Source of the DNA: Bog-159 sp963738345
Lineage (GTDB): Bacteria; Acidobacteriota; Terriglobia; Bryobacterales; Bryobacteraceae
Assembly: GCA_963738345.1 (NCBI GenBank)
Contig: CAVTWI010000002.1
Span: 3,534,001 to 3,598,000, forward strand
Length of the DNA stretch: 64,000 nucleotides
Direction: 5' to 3'
Below the pieces are notes generated by a model. That model saw only the letters and a program-made list of their open reading frames with translations, did not search any database and was not told the origin of the DNA. A program made the translations under genes and the position numbers. Shown piece after piece: positions 26,668 to 35,059 of the stretch (positions within the stretch are counted from its first letter, which is position 1; each line of letters starts with the position of its first letter).

Positions 26668-27240
26668 ATGTTGATATCGGAAAAGCAACACGCCGCAAAT
26701 AAAGAAAACGCCCAGAAGTCTTGCGGCCCGAAAACACAGGAAGGTCGCGAGGCCATCCGCTTCAACGCCCTCACCTTCGGCTTGCGCACGCGCACCATCA
26801 TCCTACCCACCGAAAACGCCGCAGCCTACTCCCAGCTTTGGGACGAACTGTGCGCCGATTTTAATCCCCGCACCCGCCTCGAAATGTGCTGCTTCGAAAC
26901 CATCGTCATCGCGCAATGGCACCTCATCCGCAACGCCAACTCCGAAAACCAGATCTACCAGGAAGTTCCCTTCGGCGAACGGCGCTTCGCCATGCTCGCC
27001 GAAGTCGATAAACAGCGCACCAAATTCGAAAAAGAATTCCGCGCCGGCGTCGACTACCTCCAAAAGCTACAAAAGCAGCGCCCCGCGAAGCCGGAAGCGG
27101 AAGCCCAGGCGCAGCCCGCCACTCCTGTCGAACCCATCGAAGCCGTGCGCAACGCGGACCTGAAACCGCATCCCGGCTTCGTCATGTCCGAACCCGTCGG
27201 TCATCCCGTCTTCTGTGCGCCAGACCCCGACACCCGCTAA
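26668..27240 (+). CDS. SEKQ-type conserved hypothetical protein
   Basis: A 190-residue cytosolic protein. I chose ATG 26668 (after AAAAGGACGAAT) over an upstream TTG. It begins MLISEKQHAANKENAQKSCG followed by PKTQEGREAIRFNALTFGL, the signature of a family with many copies in Solibacter-like genomes and of unknown function. The middle is helical and charged; the tail is Pro/Ala/Glu-rich. It stands alone between the two copies of the rbsK 3' segment, which suggests it arrived with, or triggered, that duplication. No transposase is visible. Confidence 0.75.
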   Translation: MLISEKQHAANKENAQKSCGPKTQEGREAIRFNALTFGLRTRTIILPTENAAAYSQLWDELCADFNPRTRLEMCCFETIVIAQWHLIRNANSENQIYQEVPFGERRFAMLAEVDKQRTKFEKEFRAGVDYLQKLQKQRPAKPEAEAQAQPATPVEPIEAVRNADLKPHPGFVMSEPVGHPVFCAPDPDTR

Positions 27241-27523
27241 CCTTTTCCCGCGCCGAGATCTTTGACAACCTCGCGCCCGGCAACGAAGGGTGCGCCACAA
27301 CTGTCTCTCTACCCACCCGCAAACCCGATCCCCCCCCCACAAAACCGGCATTCCCGATCCCGAAACCGAGCCGCCCCCCACAAAAACGCGGATCGAAGGC
27401 TAATTTAAGGTTAATCGAAGGCTAATCCCCGCCCCGACCCCTGCCCCCCGACCCCGGCGATCAAAGCGAGCCCCCTCCTTTCACCGACTTAGGCTTTGTT
27501 CGTCCGCTTCCTGGTAACTGACT

Positions 27524-27904
27524 CCCAATGAAAACGAAGCCTTGATGCTGCACGGCCGTCCCCCGGCGCGCGTTTCCGAAACCGAAGCGCCGGAACTGGC
27601 TGAGGCTCTGCGAAAGCTAGGACCCCACAATGTGGTCTTGAAGCTGGGTGATCGCGGATCGTACGACAGCGGCGATGCCGGCTCGTTTCAAACCGCGGCA
27701 TTCCCCGTGGAAGTGCGGGACACCACCGCCGCCGGCGACACCTTCAATGCGGCGCTCGCCGTCGCTTTGGCGGAAGGACAACCAGTGCCGTAAGCCATCC
27801 GGTTCGCCAACGCTGCGGCCGCGATTTCCGTAACTCGCTTGGGTGCTCAGGCATCCGCGCCCACACGCTCCGAAGTCGACCGATTCCTCGCGGGCATGAA
27901 GTAA
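27524..27904 (+). pseudogene. Partial ribokinase duplicate, nonsense-interrupted
   Basis: It encodes the last 120 or so residues of ribokinase (NEALMLHGRPPARVSE, then LGDRGSYDSGDAGSFQTAAF and DTTAAGDTFNAALAVALAEG). The codon CAA of intact rbsK (after VP) is TAA here, at 27791-27793. Beyond that the frame continues to SEVDRFLAGMK and TAA at 27902. The sugar-binding N-terminal half is absent. It is therefore a dead 3' fragment, and it may be the original end of rbsK displaced by an insertion. Confidence 0.85.
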
Positions 27905-27941
27905 ATCCGAGGAATTCATCCTCAACTCCCAGTACGTTTAG
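27524..27941 (+). repeat. Direct repeat, copy B (rbsK 3' fragment plus flank)
   Basis: This is the partner of 25974-26379. The right end reaches the -35 box of the next promoter. The stretch before it, 27241-27523, is C-rich and holds a repeated AAGGTTAATCGAAGGCTAAT-like pattern; I see no gene there. Confidence 0.9.
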
Positions 27942-27944
27942 ACC

Positions 27945-27973
27945 TTGACTCTAGCGGGCGCGCGCAAGATACT
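27945..27973 (+). promoter_or_regulatory. Sigma-70-type promoter
   Basis: TTGACT (27945-27950) and GATACT (27968-27973) are separated by exactly 17 bp, 43 nt before the start of the secreted protein gene at 28016. An AGAGGGG ribosome site lies in the leader. Confidence 0.6.
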
Positions 27974-28015
27974 GGCTTCGTTCGCACTCCGATTCCACAG
28001 AGGGGTTTCAAAACG

Positions 28016-28621
28016 ATGACAAGAATACGCACGCTTTTCTATTTGGCTTTACCGCTGGCGCTATGCGTAAGCGGGCAGGCCCTAAGGGCGCAGGCCGACG
28101 ATCCCACGGTGCAAGGTCAACTCCATTTCGCCAAACTGGGACCCATTTCCGCGGGCGTCTCGCCGGACGCTTCGCCCACTGTATTTACCGCACTCCTGAA
28201 CATAGCCGCCAATCCTCCCACCGACGGATCCGGCAACCCGTATTGGCCCTGCTACACGGGTGGCAGCGATACAGACTGTTCCAAGATTCCAGCGGGAGCT
28301 ATCGTGGTCGGCGAGCCGTTAGTCGCGGCCGTCGTGCCCCACACTTGCAAAACTTGCGCCCAGATCTATTGGGTGGTCGAAACCGCGGCCAATGCCAAGG
28401 GCGGTGCGGTTAGCGTCGATCTCACAGTTACGCAAGGTTCCACCACAATATTTTCCTATTCGGGAAGTACCGGCCAGACACTGGCACCCAGTGAAATCCT
28501 GGCCGTGTGGTACACCGGTGTGACTTTCAAGAAGGCCGTGGCGGGCCAGGCTACGATCACCGTTACCAACACAGTGGGTACAGCCAAGACCAAGGGCACC
28601 ACATCCGTCATACTCCAATAG
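28016..28621 (+). CDS. Exported hypothetical protein
   Basis: A 201-residue protein with a signal peptide ending at ALRAQA. The mature part is beta-rich with four Cys (CYTGGSDTDCSK and HTCKTCAQIYW), the second pair as CxxC. It ends in an Ig-like beta-sandwich pattern (AGQATITVTNTVGTAKTKGT). I do not recognise a family. A strong promoter stands just upstream, so it is probably well expressed. It may be a small secreted or pilus-like surface protein. Confidence 0.7.
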   Translation: MTRIRTLFYLALPLALCVSGQALRAQADDPTVQGQLHFAKLGPISAGVSPDASPTVFTALLNIAANPPTDGSGNPYWPCYTGGSDTDCSKIPAGAIVVGEPLVAAVVPHTCKTCAQIYWVVETAANAKGGAVSVDLTVTQGSTTIFSYSGSTGQTLAPSEILAVWYTGVTFKKAVAGQATITVTNTVGTAKTKGTTSVILQ

Positions 28622-28681
28622 CCATGGCGGTCACCAGTCGAGCATGAATATTTTCGCCTTACCCTGCAACATCGGGGCAGT

Positions 28682-29014
28682 ATGTCGCGGTATCTTCCTA
28701 TCGCTTCCACGTTAAGCTCGGATGTGAAAGAACAGACTGCCCCAACCATCCGCCGGCTCCCAGCGCTCGTAACAGAGTTGGATCACCTTGCGATCCTCTC
28801 TCTGGCCGCCGGCAAAGACTTCAATGACGAATTAACATTCATACTGAACCACGCGGAGACGGCCCTCAATCTAGTCGGCCCGAATCATCCAGCAAGGGAA
28901 AGCCTTGTCGAGTTAACCCATGCGTCCATGCGCTGCGCCGAAACAGCCCGCTGCCTGTTAGTCTTGGCGGGGCGTGCGCGCCATACGCTGCCTCGCAAAC
29001 CACGCTTCAGTTAG
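28682..29014 (+). CDS. Small HisKA-like orphan domain protein
   Basis: A 110-residue protein. LAILSLAAGKDFNDELTFILNHAETALNLVGPNHPARESL followed by ASMRCAETARCLLVLAGRAR lines up by eye with the dimerisation and phosphoacceptor helices of hybrid sensor kinases (xxGxAHDFNNLLTVIxGxAE). The His of AHDFNN is Lys here (GKDFND), and no ATPase domain follows. It may be a four-helix dimer without kinase function. There is no operon partner except tsaD 9 bp downstream. Assignment is by pattern only. Confidence 0.6.
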   Translation: MSRYLPIASTLSSDVKEQTAPTIRRLPALVTELDHLAILSLAAGKDFNDELTFILNHAETALNLVGPNHPARESLVELTHASMRCAETARCLLVLAGRARHTLPRKPRFS

Positions 29015-29023
29015 AGTAGAGTC

Positions 29024-30112
29024 ATGCTGATCCTGGGAATTGAGAGCTCCTGCGACGAAACCGCCGCAGCCGTGGTCGAAGATGGAGCCTCGATTCTATC
29101 GTCCGTGGTGGCCTCTCAGTTGGAAACCCATGGGCGCTATGGAGGCGTAGTCCCCGAACTAGCTTCGCGCGAACATTTGCGGGCCATCGTGCCCGTTACT
29201 CGTGAAGCGCTGGCCCGCGCGCACGTCACACTACCAGATCTCTCGGCCATCGCGGTCACCGCCGGACCCGGCCTGGTGGGCTCGCTCCTGGTCGGCATCA
29301 CCTATGCCAAAGCTCTCGCGTTTGCCGCCAATATTCCGTTGATCGGCGTCAATCACATTGAAGGACACATTCACTCGGTGGTGCTCGAATCCGCCCGCGA
29401 TGGGCGCGAGGTCGAATACCCCGCGTTGGCGCTCGTAGTCAGTGGAGGACACACGCACCTGTTTCATGTCCGCCCAGGATTCTCTTACGCCTTGCTCGGA
29501 AAGACTCGCGATGATGCGGCGGGCGAAGCGTTTGACAAAGTGGGTAAACTCCTCGGATTCGGCTATCCAGGAGGCCCTGTAGTCGATAGTCTGGCCCCCT
29601 TCGGCAATCCGCGAGCAGTGCGTTTCACTCTTGCCCGCATGAAGGGCAACACACTCGATTTCAGTTTCAGCGGCCTCAAGACAGCCGTGCTCCGCTGGGT
29701 CGAGAGCCACGACCTAACCGCGGAGATCCAAACGCGCCGCGACCTCCAGCGTACCATCGCCCATCCTTCGACGGAACAGTGGTTGTCCGTCACTCCGCAA
29801 TCGACTCGCGACTTGCTGGCGTCTTTCCAACGCACCGTGATCGAGGAACTCCTGCGCCGCGCCGCCGCCGCCGCAGAAAACATTGGCGCCCGTACCCTGA
29901 TCATTTCTGGGGGAGTAGCCTGCAATTCCGGCTTGCGCGATGCCGCGCGGGACGCACGGCTTCCCTATCCTGTCCTCTTTCCGTCACCGGGCCTTTCGAC
30001 AGACAATGCAGCCATGATCGCGGCTGCAGCCTTCCCACGGCTAACCCGAAAACAGTTCGACGATCTTACTCTCCCCGCGCGCGCTAACCTGGCTTTAGCT
30101 TCGTTTGGTTAG
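29024..30112 (+). CDS. tsaD: tRNA N6-adenosine threonylcarbamoyltransferase TsaD
   Basis: A 362-residue ASKHA-fold enzyme that transfers threonylcarbamoyl to A37 of ANN-decoding tRNAs, with TsaB and TsaE. The start MLILGIESSCDETAAAVVED is typical. The metal-binding motif HIEGH is at about 110-114, and VSGGHTHL and SGGVACNSGLR with the late DNAAMIA aspartate are present. The length slightly exceeds E. coli TsaD (337). An in-between insert (about 228-250) is the likely source. It is an essential housekeeping gene. Confidence 0.96.
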   Translation: MLILGIESSCDETAAAVVEDGASILSSVVASQLETHGRYGGVVPELASREHLRAIVPVTREALARAHVTLPDLSAIAVTAGPGLVGSLLVGITYAKALAFAANIPLIGVNHIEGHIHSVVLESARDGREVEYPALALVVSGGHTHLFHVRPGFSYALLGKTRDDAAGEAFDKVGKLLGFGYPGGPVVDSLAPFGNPRAVRFTLARMKGNTLDFSFSGLKTAVLRWVESHDLTAEIQTRRDLQRTIAHPSTEQWLSVTPQSTRDLLASFQRTVIEELLRRAAAAAENIGARTLIISGGVACNSGLRDAARDARLPYPVLFPSPGLSTDNAAMIAAAAFPRLTRKQFDDLTLPARANLALASFG

Positions 30113-30174
30113 TAGGCCCCTGAGCAGGCACGAATAACCCGAATCATGCGATCATAGGGATTACCGGAGGGTCT

Positions 30175-30828
30175 TTGCGCCGCGTTTTCCTATTATTAGT
30201 TGTCGTTGCATTGGTGTCTTTGGCAGGCTCCACTCCCAGCGCTCTCATTGTCCTCAATCCGCTTAACTGGCAACCGGGGCACCTCCCGGATGGCTGGCAA
30301 GTGAAAATCAATCGCGGCGCGCCCAAAATTGCCACCATTCGTGAAGGCAATGCCATTTACCTGGACCTGAAAAGTCACGATTCTTCCTACGGCCTTGAGC
30401 GGGAAGTGGATATCGATCCCAACCAATCGCCCTATCTCACCTGGAAATGGAATGTAAAACAACTTCCGGTGGGTGGCGATTTCCGCCGTAGCAAAACCGA
30501 CGATCAGGCCGCTCAAGTCTTGGTCGCTTTCTCCGATAAACACGTCTTAAGCTACATCTGGGACACCACCGCGCCGGCGGGAATCATGGAGAGCGCCAGT
30601 TCGATTCCCCTAGTGCACATCTTCGCCGTGGTCTGCCGCTCCGGCGCTTCGGATCTGAATCGCTGGCTAACCGAGAATCGCAACCTTGCCGGCGATTACG
30701 TGAAGGCGTATGGACGCCCCGCGCCGCGCGTAAAGGGAATTCGTTTGCAGATTAATACCCAGCACACCGGAACTTCCGCCGAAAGCTGCTTCGCCGAGGT
30801 GGCGTTTCGCAGTGCTCCTCAATCATGA
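30175..30828 (+). CDS. Exported DUF3047 protein, first gene of ceramide operon
   Basis: A 217-residue exported protein. The TTG start at 30175 is supported by GGAGG 4 nt upstream and a signal peptide (LLLVVVALVSLAGSTPSA). Family marks include PYLTWKWNVKQLPVGGDFR, SYIWDTTAPAGI and YVKAYGRPAPRVKGIRLQIN, which match DUF3047, a predicted beta-sandwich of unknown function. Its TGA overlaps the ATG of the reductase gene (ATGA), so it is translationally coupled to the sphingolipid genes. A periplasmic role in handling the lipid product is inference only. Confidence 0.8.
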   Translation: MRRVFLLLVVVALVSLAGSTPSALIVLNPLNWQPGHLPDGWQVKINRGAPKIATIREGNAIYLDLKSHDSSYGLEREVDIDPNQSPYLTWKWNVKQLPVGGDFRRSKTDDQAAQVLVAFSDKHVLSYIWDTTAPAGIMESASSIPLVHIFAVVCRSGASDLNRWLTENRNLAGDYVKAYGRPAPRVKGIRLQINTQHTGTSAESCFAEVAFRSAPQS

Positions 30829-31805
30829 TCCTGGTGACCGGGGGAACCGGTTTCATCGGCAGCCATTTGGTGGAGCGCTTAGTATCCCAGGGCCGGCAGG
30901 TACGTTGCCTCGTTCGCCGGACCCTCGCTTTTCCATCCCAGGTGGATCTTGCCTATGGCGACCTTACAACCAGCGACGGGCTCACCGAAGCCCTGCGCGA
31001 TGTTGACTCCGTTATCCATCTGGCGGGTATCACCAAAGCCCGCACACGGTCGGATTACCAGCGCGGCAATGCGCTCGCTACTACCAACCTGTTGCGCGCT
31101 GCCAGTCAAGCCGGAACGATCAAGAGATTCGTGCATGTCAGCAGCCTGGCTGCCGCTGGGCCTAGCACCGCGGCCCGTGCGATTGACCGAACTCGATCCG
31201 CCCCGTCCCGTCTCCGCAATACGGCCGGTCCAAACTTGCGGGGGAGCAGGCCGTGCGGCAATCGCCTCTCGCCGAAAAAGCCATCATCGTACGCCCGCCC
31301 GTGGTCTACGGCCCGCGCGATGCCGACGTGTTCCAGATGATCCGTACCATCGCTCGCGGCTGGATGACCCAAGTCGGCAGGCTCCCGCGGCTTTTCAGCC
31401 ATATTTATGTGGGAGACTTGGTGGATGGCTTAATCGCTGCAGCGATTACCCCGCGTCCGGCATTAAGCCGGATGGTCGTACCTTCTATCTCGCACACCCG
31501 ACTCCGGTCTCCTGGGAGGAATTCGGCAATGTGGCCGCGCGCTTGATGGGCCGAAATTGCGTACCGTCGACGATACCGGAAAAGGCCGCATACGTCCTGG
31601 GTCTGGGCGCCGACTGCTGGACCCGCATCAAGCCGCAAGCCACGCATTCTGTCGCGCGACAAAGTCGGGAAGCCTGTTGTGCCGGTTGGGTATGCGATCC
31701 CGCGCGCGCTCGTCGCGACCTTGGTTTCTGTGCTCTCACTGGCCTCGAAGCCGGCCTTCGCGTGACTCTCAACTGGTACGGGAGGCGCGTTGGCTCAGTT
31801 TCTAG
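30825..31805 (+). CDS. NAD-dependent epimerase/reductase, probable ceramide reductase CerR (six frameshifts)
   Basis: An extended SDR protein: TGGTGFIGSHLVERL (residues 5-19) binds the nucleotide, and the catalytic YGRSK (about 131) follows VHVSSLAAAG. It ends LNWY/REARWLSF. The gene with this annotation in Caulobacter (CerR) reduces or oxidises the ceramide precursor during sphingolipid synthesis. Here the gene lies with bCerS- and Spt-like genes, which is why I favour that role over a sugar-nucleotide epimerase. Frame changes near 31182, 31218, 31440-31470, 31633, 31666 and 31780 sum to zero over 981 bp (326 residues). The assembled sequence stays conserved, so errors are likely. It overlaps the PAP2 gene by 16 nt. 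Confidence 0.75.
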
Positions 31806-32685
31806 CTCCCGAACCGACGCATGACGCTTCTCCCTCCTGGTCCTTCTGGCCGGTGGATAAGGTCATTCTTCCCTATTACATCGCTGCCACGCTCGCCATC
31901 CTCTGGTTCTGGAACAGGCTACCCGAACCTGCCTGGCTCCTGGCCTGGCATGTTGCCGCGATTGCCTTGGCCCTATTCGCCATCCGCTCTTCCGGTCGTG
32001 CCAGTTGGATATTCCGCCATTGGTATCCGCTGCCCTACGTGGCTTGGTGCTATCGGGAGATGGCGGTCCTCATGCCGCGTCTTCGCGGTTGGGAGGCGGA
32101 TGCCGAATTGGCGCATCTCGATTACCGCTTCTGGGGCGCACACCCTGCCGTTTGGCTGGAGCGGATTAGCACGCCAATCCTCACGGAATACTTACAGATT
32201 GTTTATACCCTGTTCGTGCCCGCCGTGTCTGTTGATCGCATTTCTACTGTGGCGGCGGGCACGCTACGCCGATTTCCGCTACTATGCATTTCTGATCGCC
32301 CTCGGCTTTCTGGTGTCCTACGTCGGCTATGTGCTGGTGCCTGCGCGCGGCCCGCGCTTTTTCCTGCGCAACCTCCAAACCATCGATCTGCGGGGCTCTG
32401 GGTCACCCGCGTCCTGCAGTTAACCCTCGACAAACTGGAATCCAAGGCCTGGGATTGTTTTCCCAGCGGCCATACGGAGTTGACCATCCTGGCATGCTGG
32501 GGTAGCCGCCTTATCTCCAACGGCTATTTTGGATCTACTTCGCCTATACCTTGTCCATCATTTCTGCTACAGTTTATCTTCGATACCATTACACCATCGA
32601 CCTGCTGGCCGGGGCCGCCGTGGCCGGTCTTCTGGTGCTGTTCGCACCGCCGTTATACCGAATCTTAGGAAAAGGGGCCGCATAG
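31790..32685 (+). CDS. PAP2/Aur1-Ipt1-type membrane protein, possible ceramide head-group enzyme (three frameshifts)
   Basis: About 298 residues after correction, TTG start with GGAGG 4 nt upstream. It has roughly six membrane helices. Motifs fit the PAP2_3 group (fungal Aur1/inositol-phosphotransferase-like): VGYVLVPARGPRFF, FPSGHTELTIL near 224, and LRYHYTIDLLAG near 266, i.e. the PSGH and HxxxD phosphatase/transferase residues. Aur1 moves phosphoinositol to ceramide, so it may add a phospho-head group to the ceramide made here, or dephosphorylate a lipid. Shifts near 32227 (+1), 32394 (-1) and 32523 (-1) are needed. It abuts the next gene. Confidence 0.75.
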
Positions 32686-33804
32686 TTGGGAGACGTAGAA
32701 ATCGTCGCGGTTCAGGACAAGCGAATCTTTGGAACAGTTTGTGGACCTTCCGTACCGGCTGTACCGCAACCACCCCTACTGGGTGCCGCCACTACGCATG
32801 GCCCAAAAGGAGTTGCTGAACACCAAGAAGCATCCGTTTTACGCGCATGCCGAATTGCAGTGCTTCCTGGCGCGCCGGAACGGTGAGGTTTGCGGCCGCG
32901 TAGCTGCCATCGTGGATCGCAAGCACAACGAGTTTCACAAGGAAAATGCCGGCTTCTTCGGTTTCTTCGAATCGACAGACGACGTGGAAGTGGCGCGGGC
33001 GCGTGCTGCGAAGCCGCCCGCAAATGGCTGCTGGAACGCGGCGCGAAGGTAATTCGCGGCCCCGTGAATCCGTCCATGAATTATGAGTGCGGCATGCTGG
33101 TGGAGGGCTTCGATTCCAGCCCGAACGTGATGATGCCCTACAATTCGCCCAGCTATCCGCGCATGCTCGAGGCGGTGGGCCTGCGCAAGTGTAAGGATCT
33201 GCTCGCCTATTGGTCCACTCCCAGCGAAGTGAATGGCGCTAAAGTGGAACGCGTCGCGCGCCGCTCGGCCGGAACTCAGGGCGTGGACATCCGCACCCTG
33301 AACATGAAGCAGTTCGACGAAGAAGTTCAAGAGCTCTGGAAACTGTACAATGCCACTTGGGCCGACAATTGGGGATTCGTTCCCATGACCCGCGAAGAGT
33401 TCCTGCACGAAGCCGCCGAAATGAAGCAGATCCTGAAGCCGGAACTGGTGCTGATCGGCGAAGTGGAAGGGCGCCCGGTGGGTTTTGCCCTGGCGTTACC
33501 CAATATCAATCTGGCCCTAAAACACGCCGGGGGAAAATTGTTCCCACTTGGACTCTTCAAAATCCTGTATCATCAACGATTGATCAAAGAATTGCGTGTG
33601 GTCGCCCTCGGCGTGATCGAGGAGTACCGAACCGTCGGCGTCGCCGCCGGATTTTACGCCGCCCTGATCCGCAACGCCCGCGAGTTGGGCTTTGGACTCA
33701 GCGAGATGTCCTGGATATTGGAAGATAATATTCTAATGAACCGGTCCCTGAAGACCATGGGCGCCAAAAAGTACAAAACGTACCGAATCTACGAATGGAA
33801 CTGA
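32686..33804 (+). CDS. GNAT-fold acyltransferase, probable bacterial ceramide synthase (two frameshifts)
   Basis: About 372 residues. Landmarks are FVDLPYRLYRNHPYWVPPLR, GRVAAIVDRKHNEFH, ENAGFFGFFES, IRGPVNPSMNYECGMLVEGF, MMPYNSPSYPRMLE, VGFALALPNIN and VALGVIEEYR. This matches the large acyl-CoA-dependent N-acyltransferase-like family to which bCerS of Caulobacter belongs; bCerS acylates the sphingoid base. The first codon is probably TTG directly after the PAP2 stop, but the N-terminus is uncertain. Shifts are near 32722 (+1) and 33003 (+2 or -1). It is 5 bp from the Spt gene. Confidence 0.75.
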
Positions 33805-33809
33805 GAACG

Positions 33810-35059
33810 ATGCGCAGCTCTTCGACTACCGTCACCAGAGCCGGAAGAACGGGGCAGCCACACCCGCTCCACCGATCTCTTCGACAAGTGCCGGAATTTC
33901 ACGCGTCCGGGCGACCTGCAGGCCGCCGGATTGTACATGTATTTCGAAGTCTTCAGCGAGCGCGAAGGCTGCGGGCCCGGTGAGGTCCGCATGGGCAACC
34001 GCAAGGTGCTGATGTTCGGCTCCAACGACTACCTGGACCTGATCACGCACCCTAAGGTGAAAGAAGCCGCCATGAAGGCTGTCCGAAAGTATGGCAGCGG
34101 ATGCAGCGGCTCGCGCCTGCTCAACGGCACCCTGGATGTGCACGTCAAGCTGGAAGCGGAGTTGGCGGCATTCGTCCACAAGGAAGCGGCCATCATCTTC
34201 GGCACCGGCTTCCAGGCCAACTACGCTTCGCTCGCCGCCCTGGCCGAAAAAGGCGATGCCCTGCTCTGCGATCACAACCTGCACGCCAGCTTGGTGGAAG
34301 GCGCGCTGCGCTCCACCGCCCGCACCGTGCGTTTCCGCCATAACGATCTCGATCACCTGGAACGCTGCCTCGAGAACTGCCCTCCGGAGGAACGCATTCT
34401 GATCGTCTCCGAAGGCGTATTCAGCATGGAAGGCGATATCGCCGACCTGCGCGGCATCGTGGAGTTGGCCAAGCCGTACGGCGCGCGCATCTACGTCGAC
34501 GAAGCCCACGGCATCGGCGTGCTTGGGCCGACCGGCGCCGGCGCGGCCGAGCACCTGGGCGTGCTCGACGATATCGATATCATCATGGGGACGTTCAGCA
34601 AATCGCTGGCCTCGGTCGGCGGTTTCGTGGCGTCCAGCAAAGAGGTGATCGATTATCTGAAGCACACCTGCGCGGCCTTTCGTCTTTTCGGCCAGCCTGC
34701 CTCCCGCCTCGGTAGCCGCCGTCGGCGCGGCGCTGGAAGTGATGCGCAAGGAGCCCGAGCGCCAGCAACGGCTGCTGCACATCGCCGGCCGCTTGCGCCA
34801 TGAACTGCGCCTGTGCGGCTTCCCGGTGCTCGATGGCGAGACCGCTATCGTGCCGGTCGTGGTCGAGAACGAAATCGACCTGTGCCGCCTCTGCAAGGCG
34901 CTGCTGGAAGAGGGCATCTATATCAACCCGGTGCTGCGTCCCGCGGCCGCGCAGAATCTGTTGCGCATTTCCTGTACCGCCGCCCACACCGAACGCCAGG
35001 TGGAGCGCCTGGTGGATACGATAGATCGCGTAGCCAAACGCCTCGAAATCGAGTTCTAG
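33810..35059 (+). CDS. Serine palmitoyltransferase-like PLP enzyme (Spt) (two frameshifts)
   Basis: An alpha-oxoamine synthase, about 415 residues after correction. SPT-type features are TDLFDKCRNFTRPGD at the start, SNDYLDLITHPKVKEAA, GSGCSGSRLLNGTLDVH, VDEAHGIGVLGPTG, and the PLP lysine in GTFSKSLASVGGF (about 263), which is the SPT rather than the 8-amino-7-oxononanoate synthase form. It condenses serine with acyl-CoA (or acyl-ACP) to 3-ketosphinganine, the first step of sphingolipid synthesis. Frames change at 33851-33854 (extra G in GGGG) and 34678-34680 (extra T in TTT). Its stop overlaps the convergent ElyC-like stop by 4 nt. Confidence 0.82.

Noticed and set aside
26668..27240. Insertion sequence
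   Set aside because: There is a flanking duplication, but no transposase, inverted ends or short target-site duplication could be found.
30825..31805. Sugar-nucleotide epimerase for surface polysaccharide
   Set aside because: No other sugar-nucleotide genes are adjacent; neighbours are SPT-, GNAT- and PAP2-type lipid genes. It remains an alternative if the SPT call fails.
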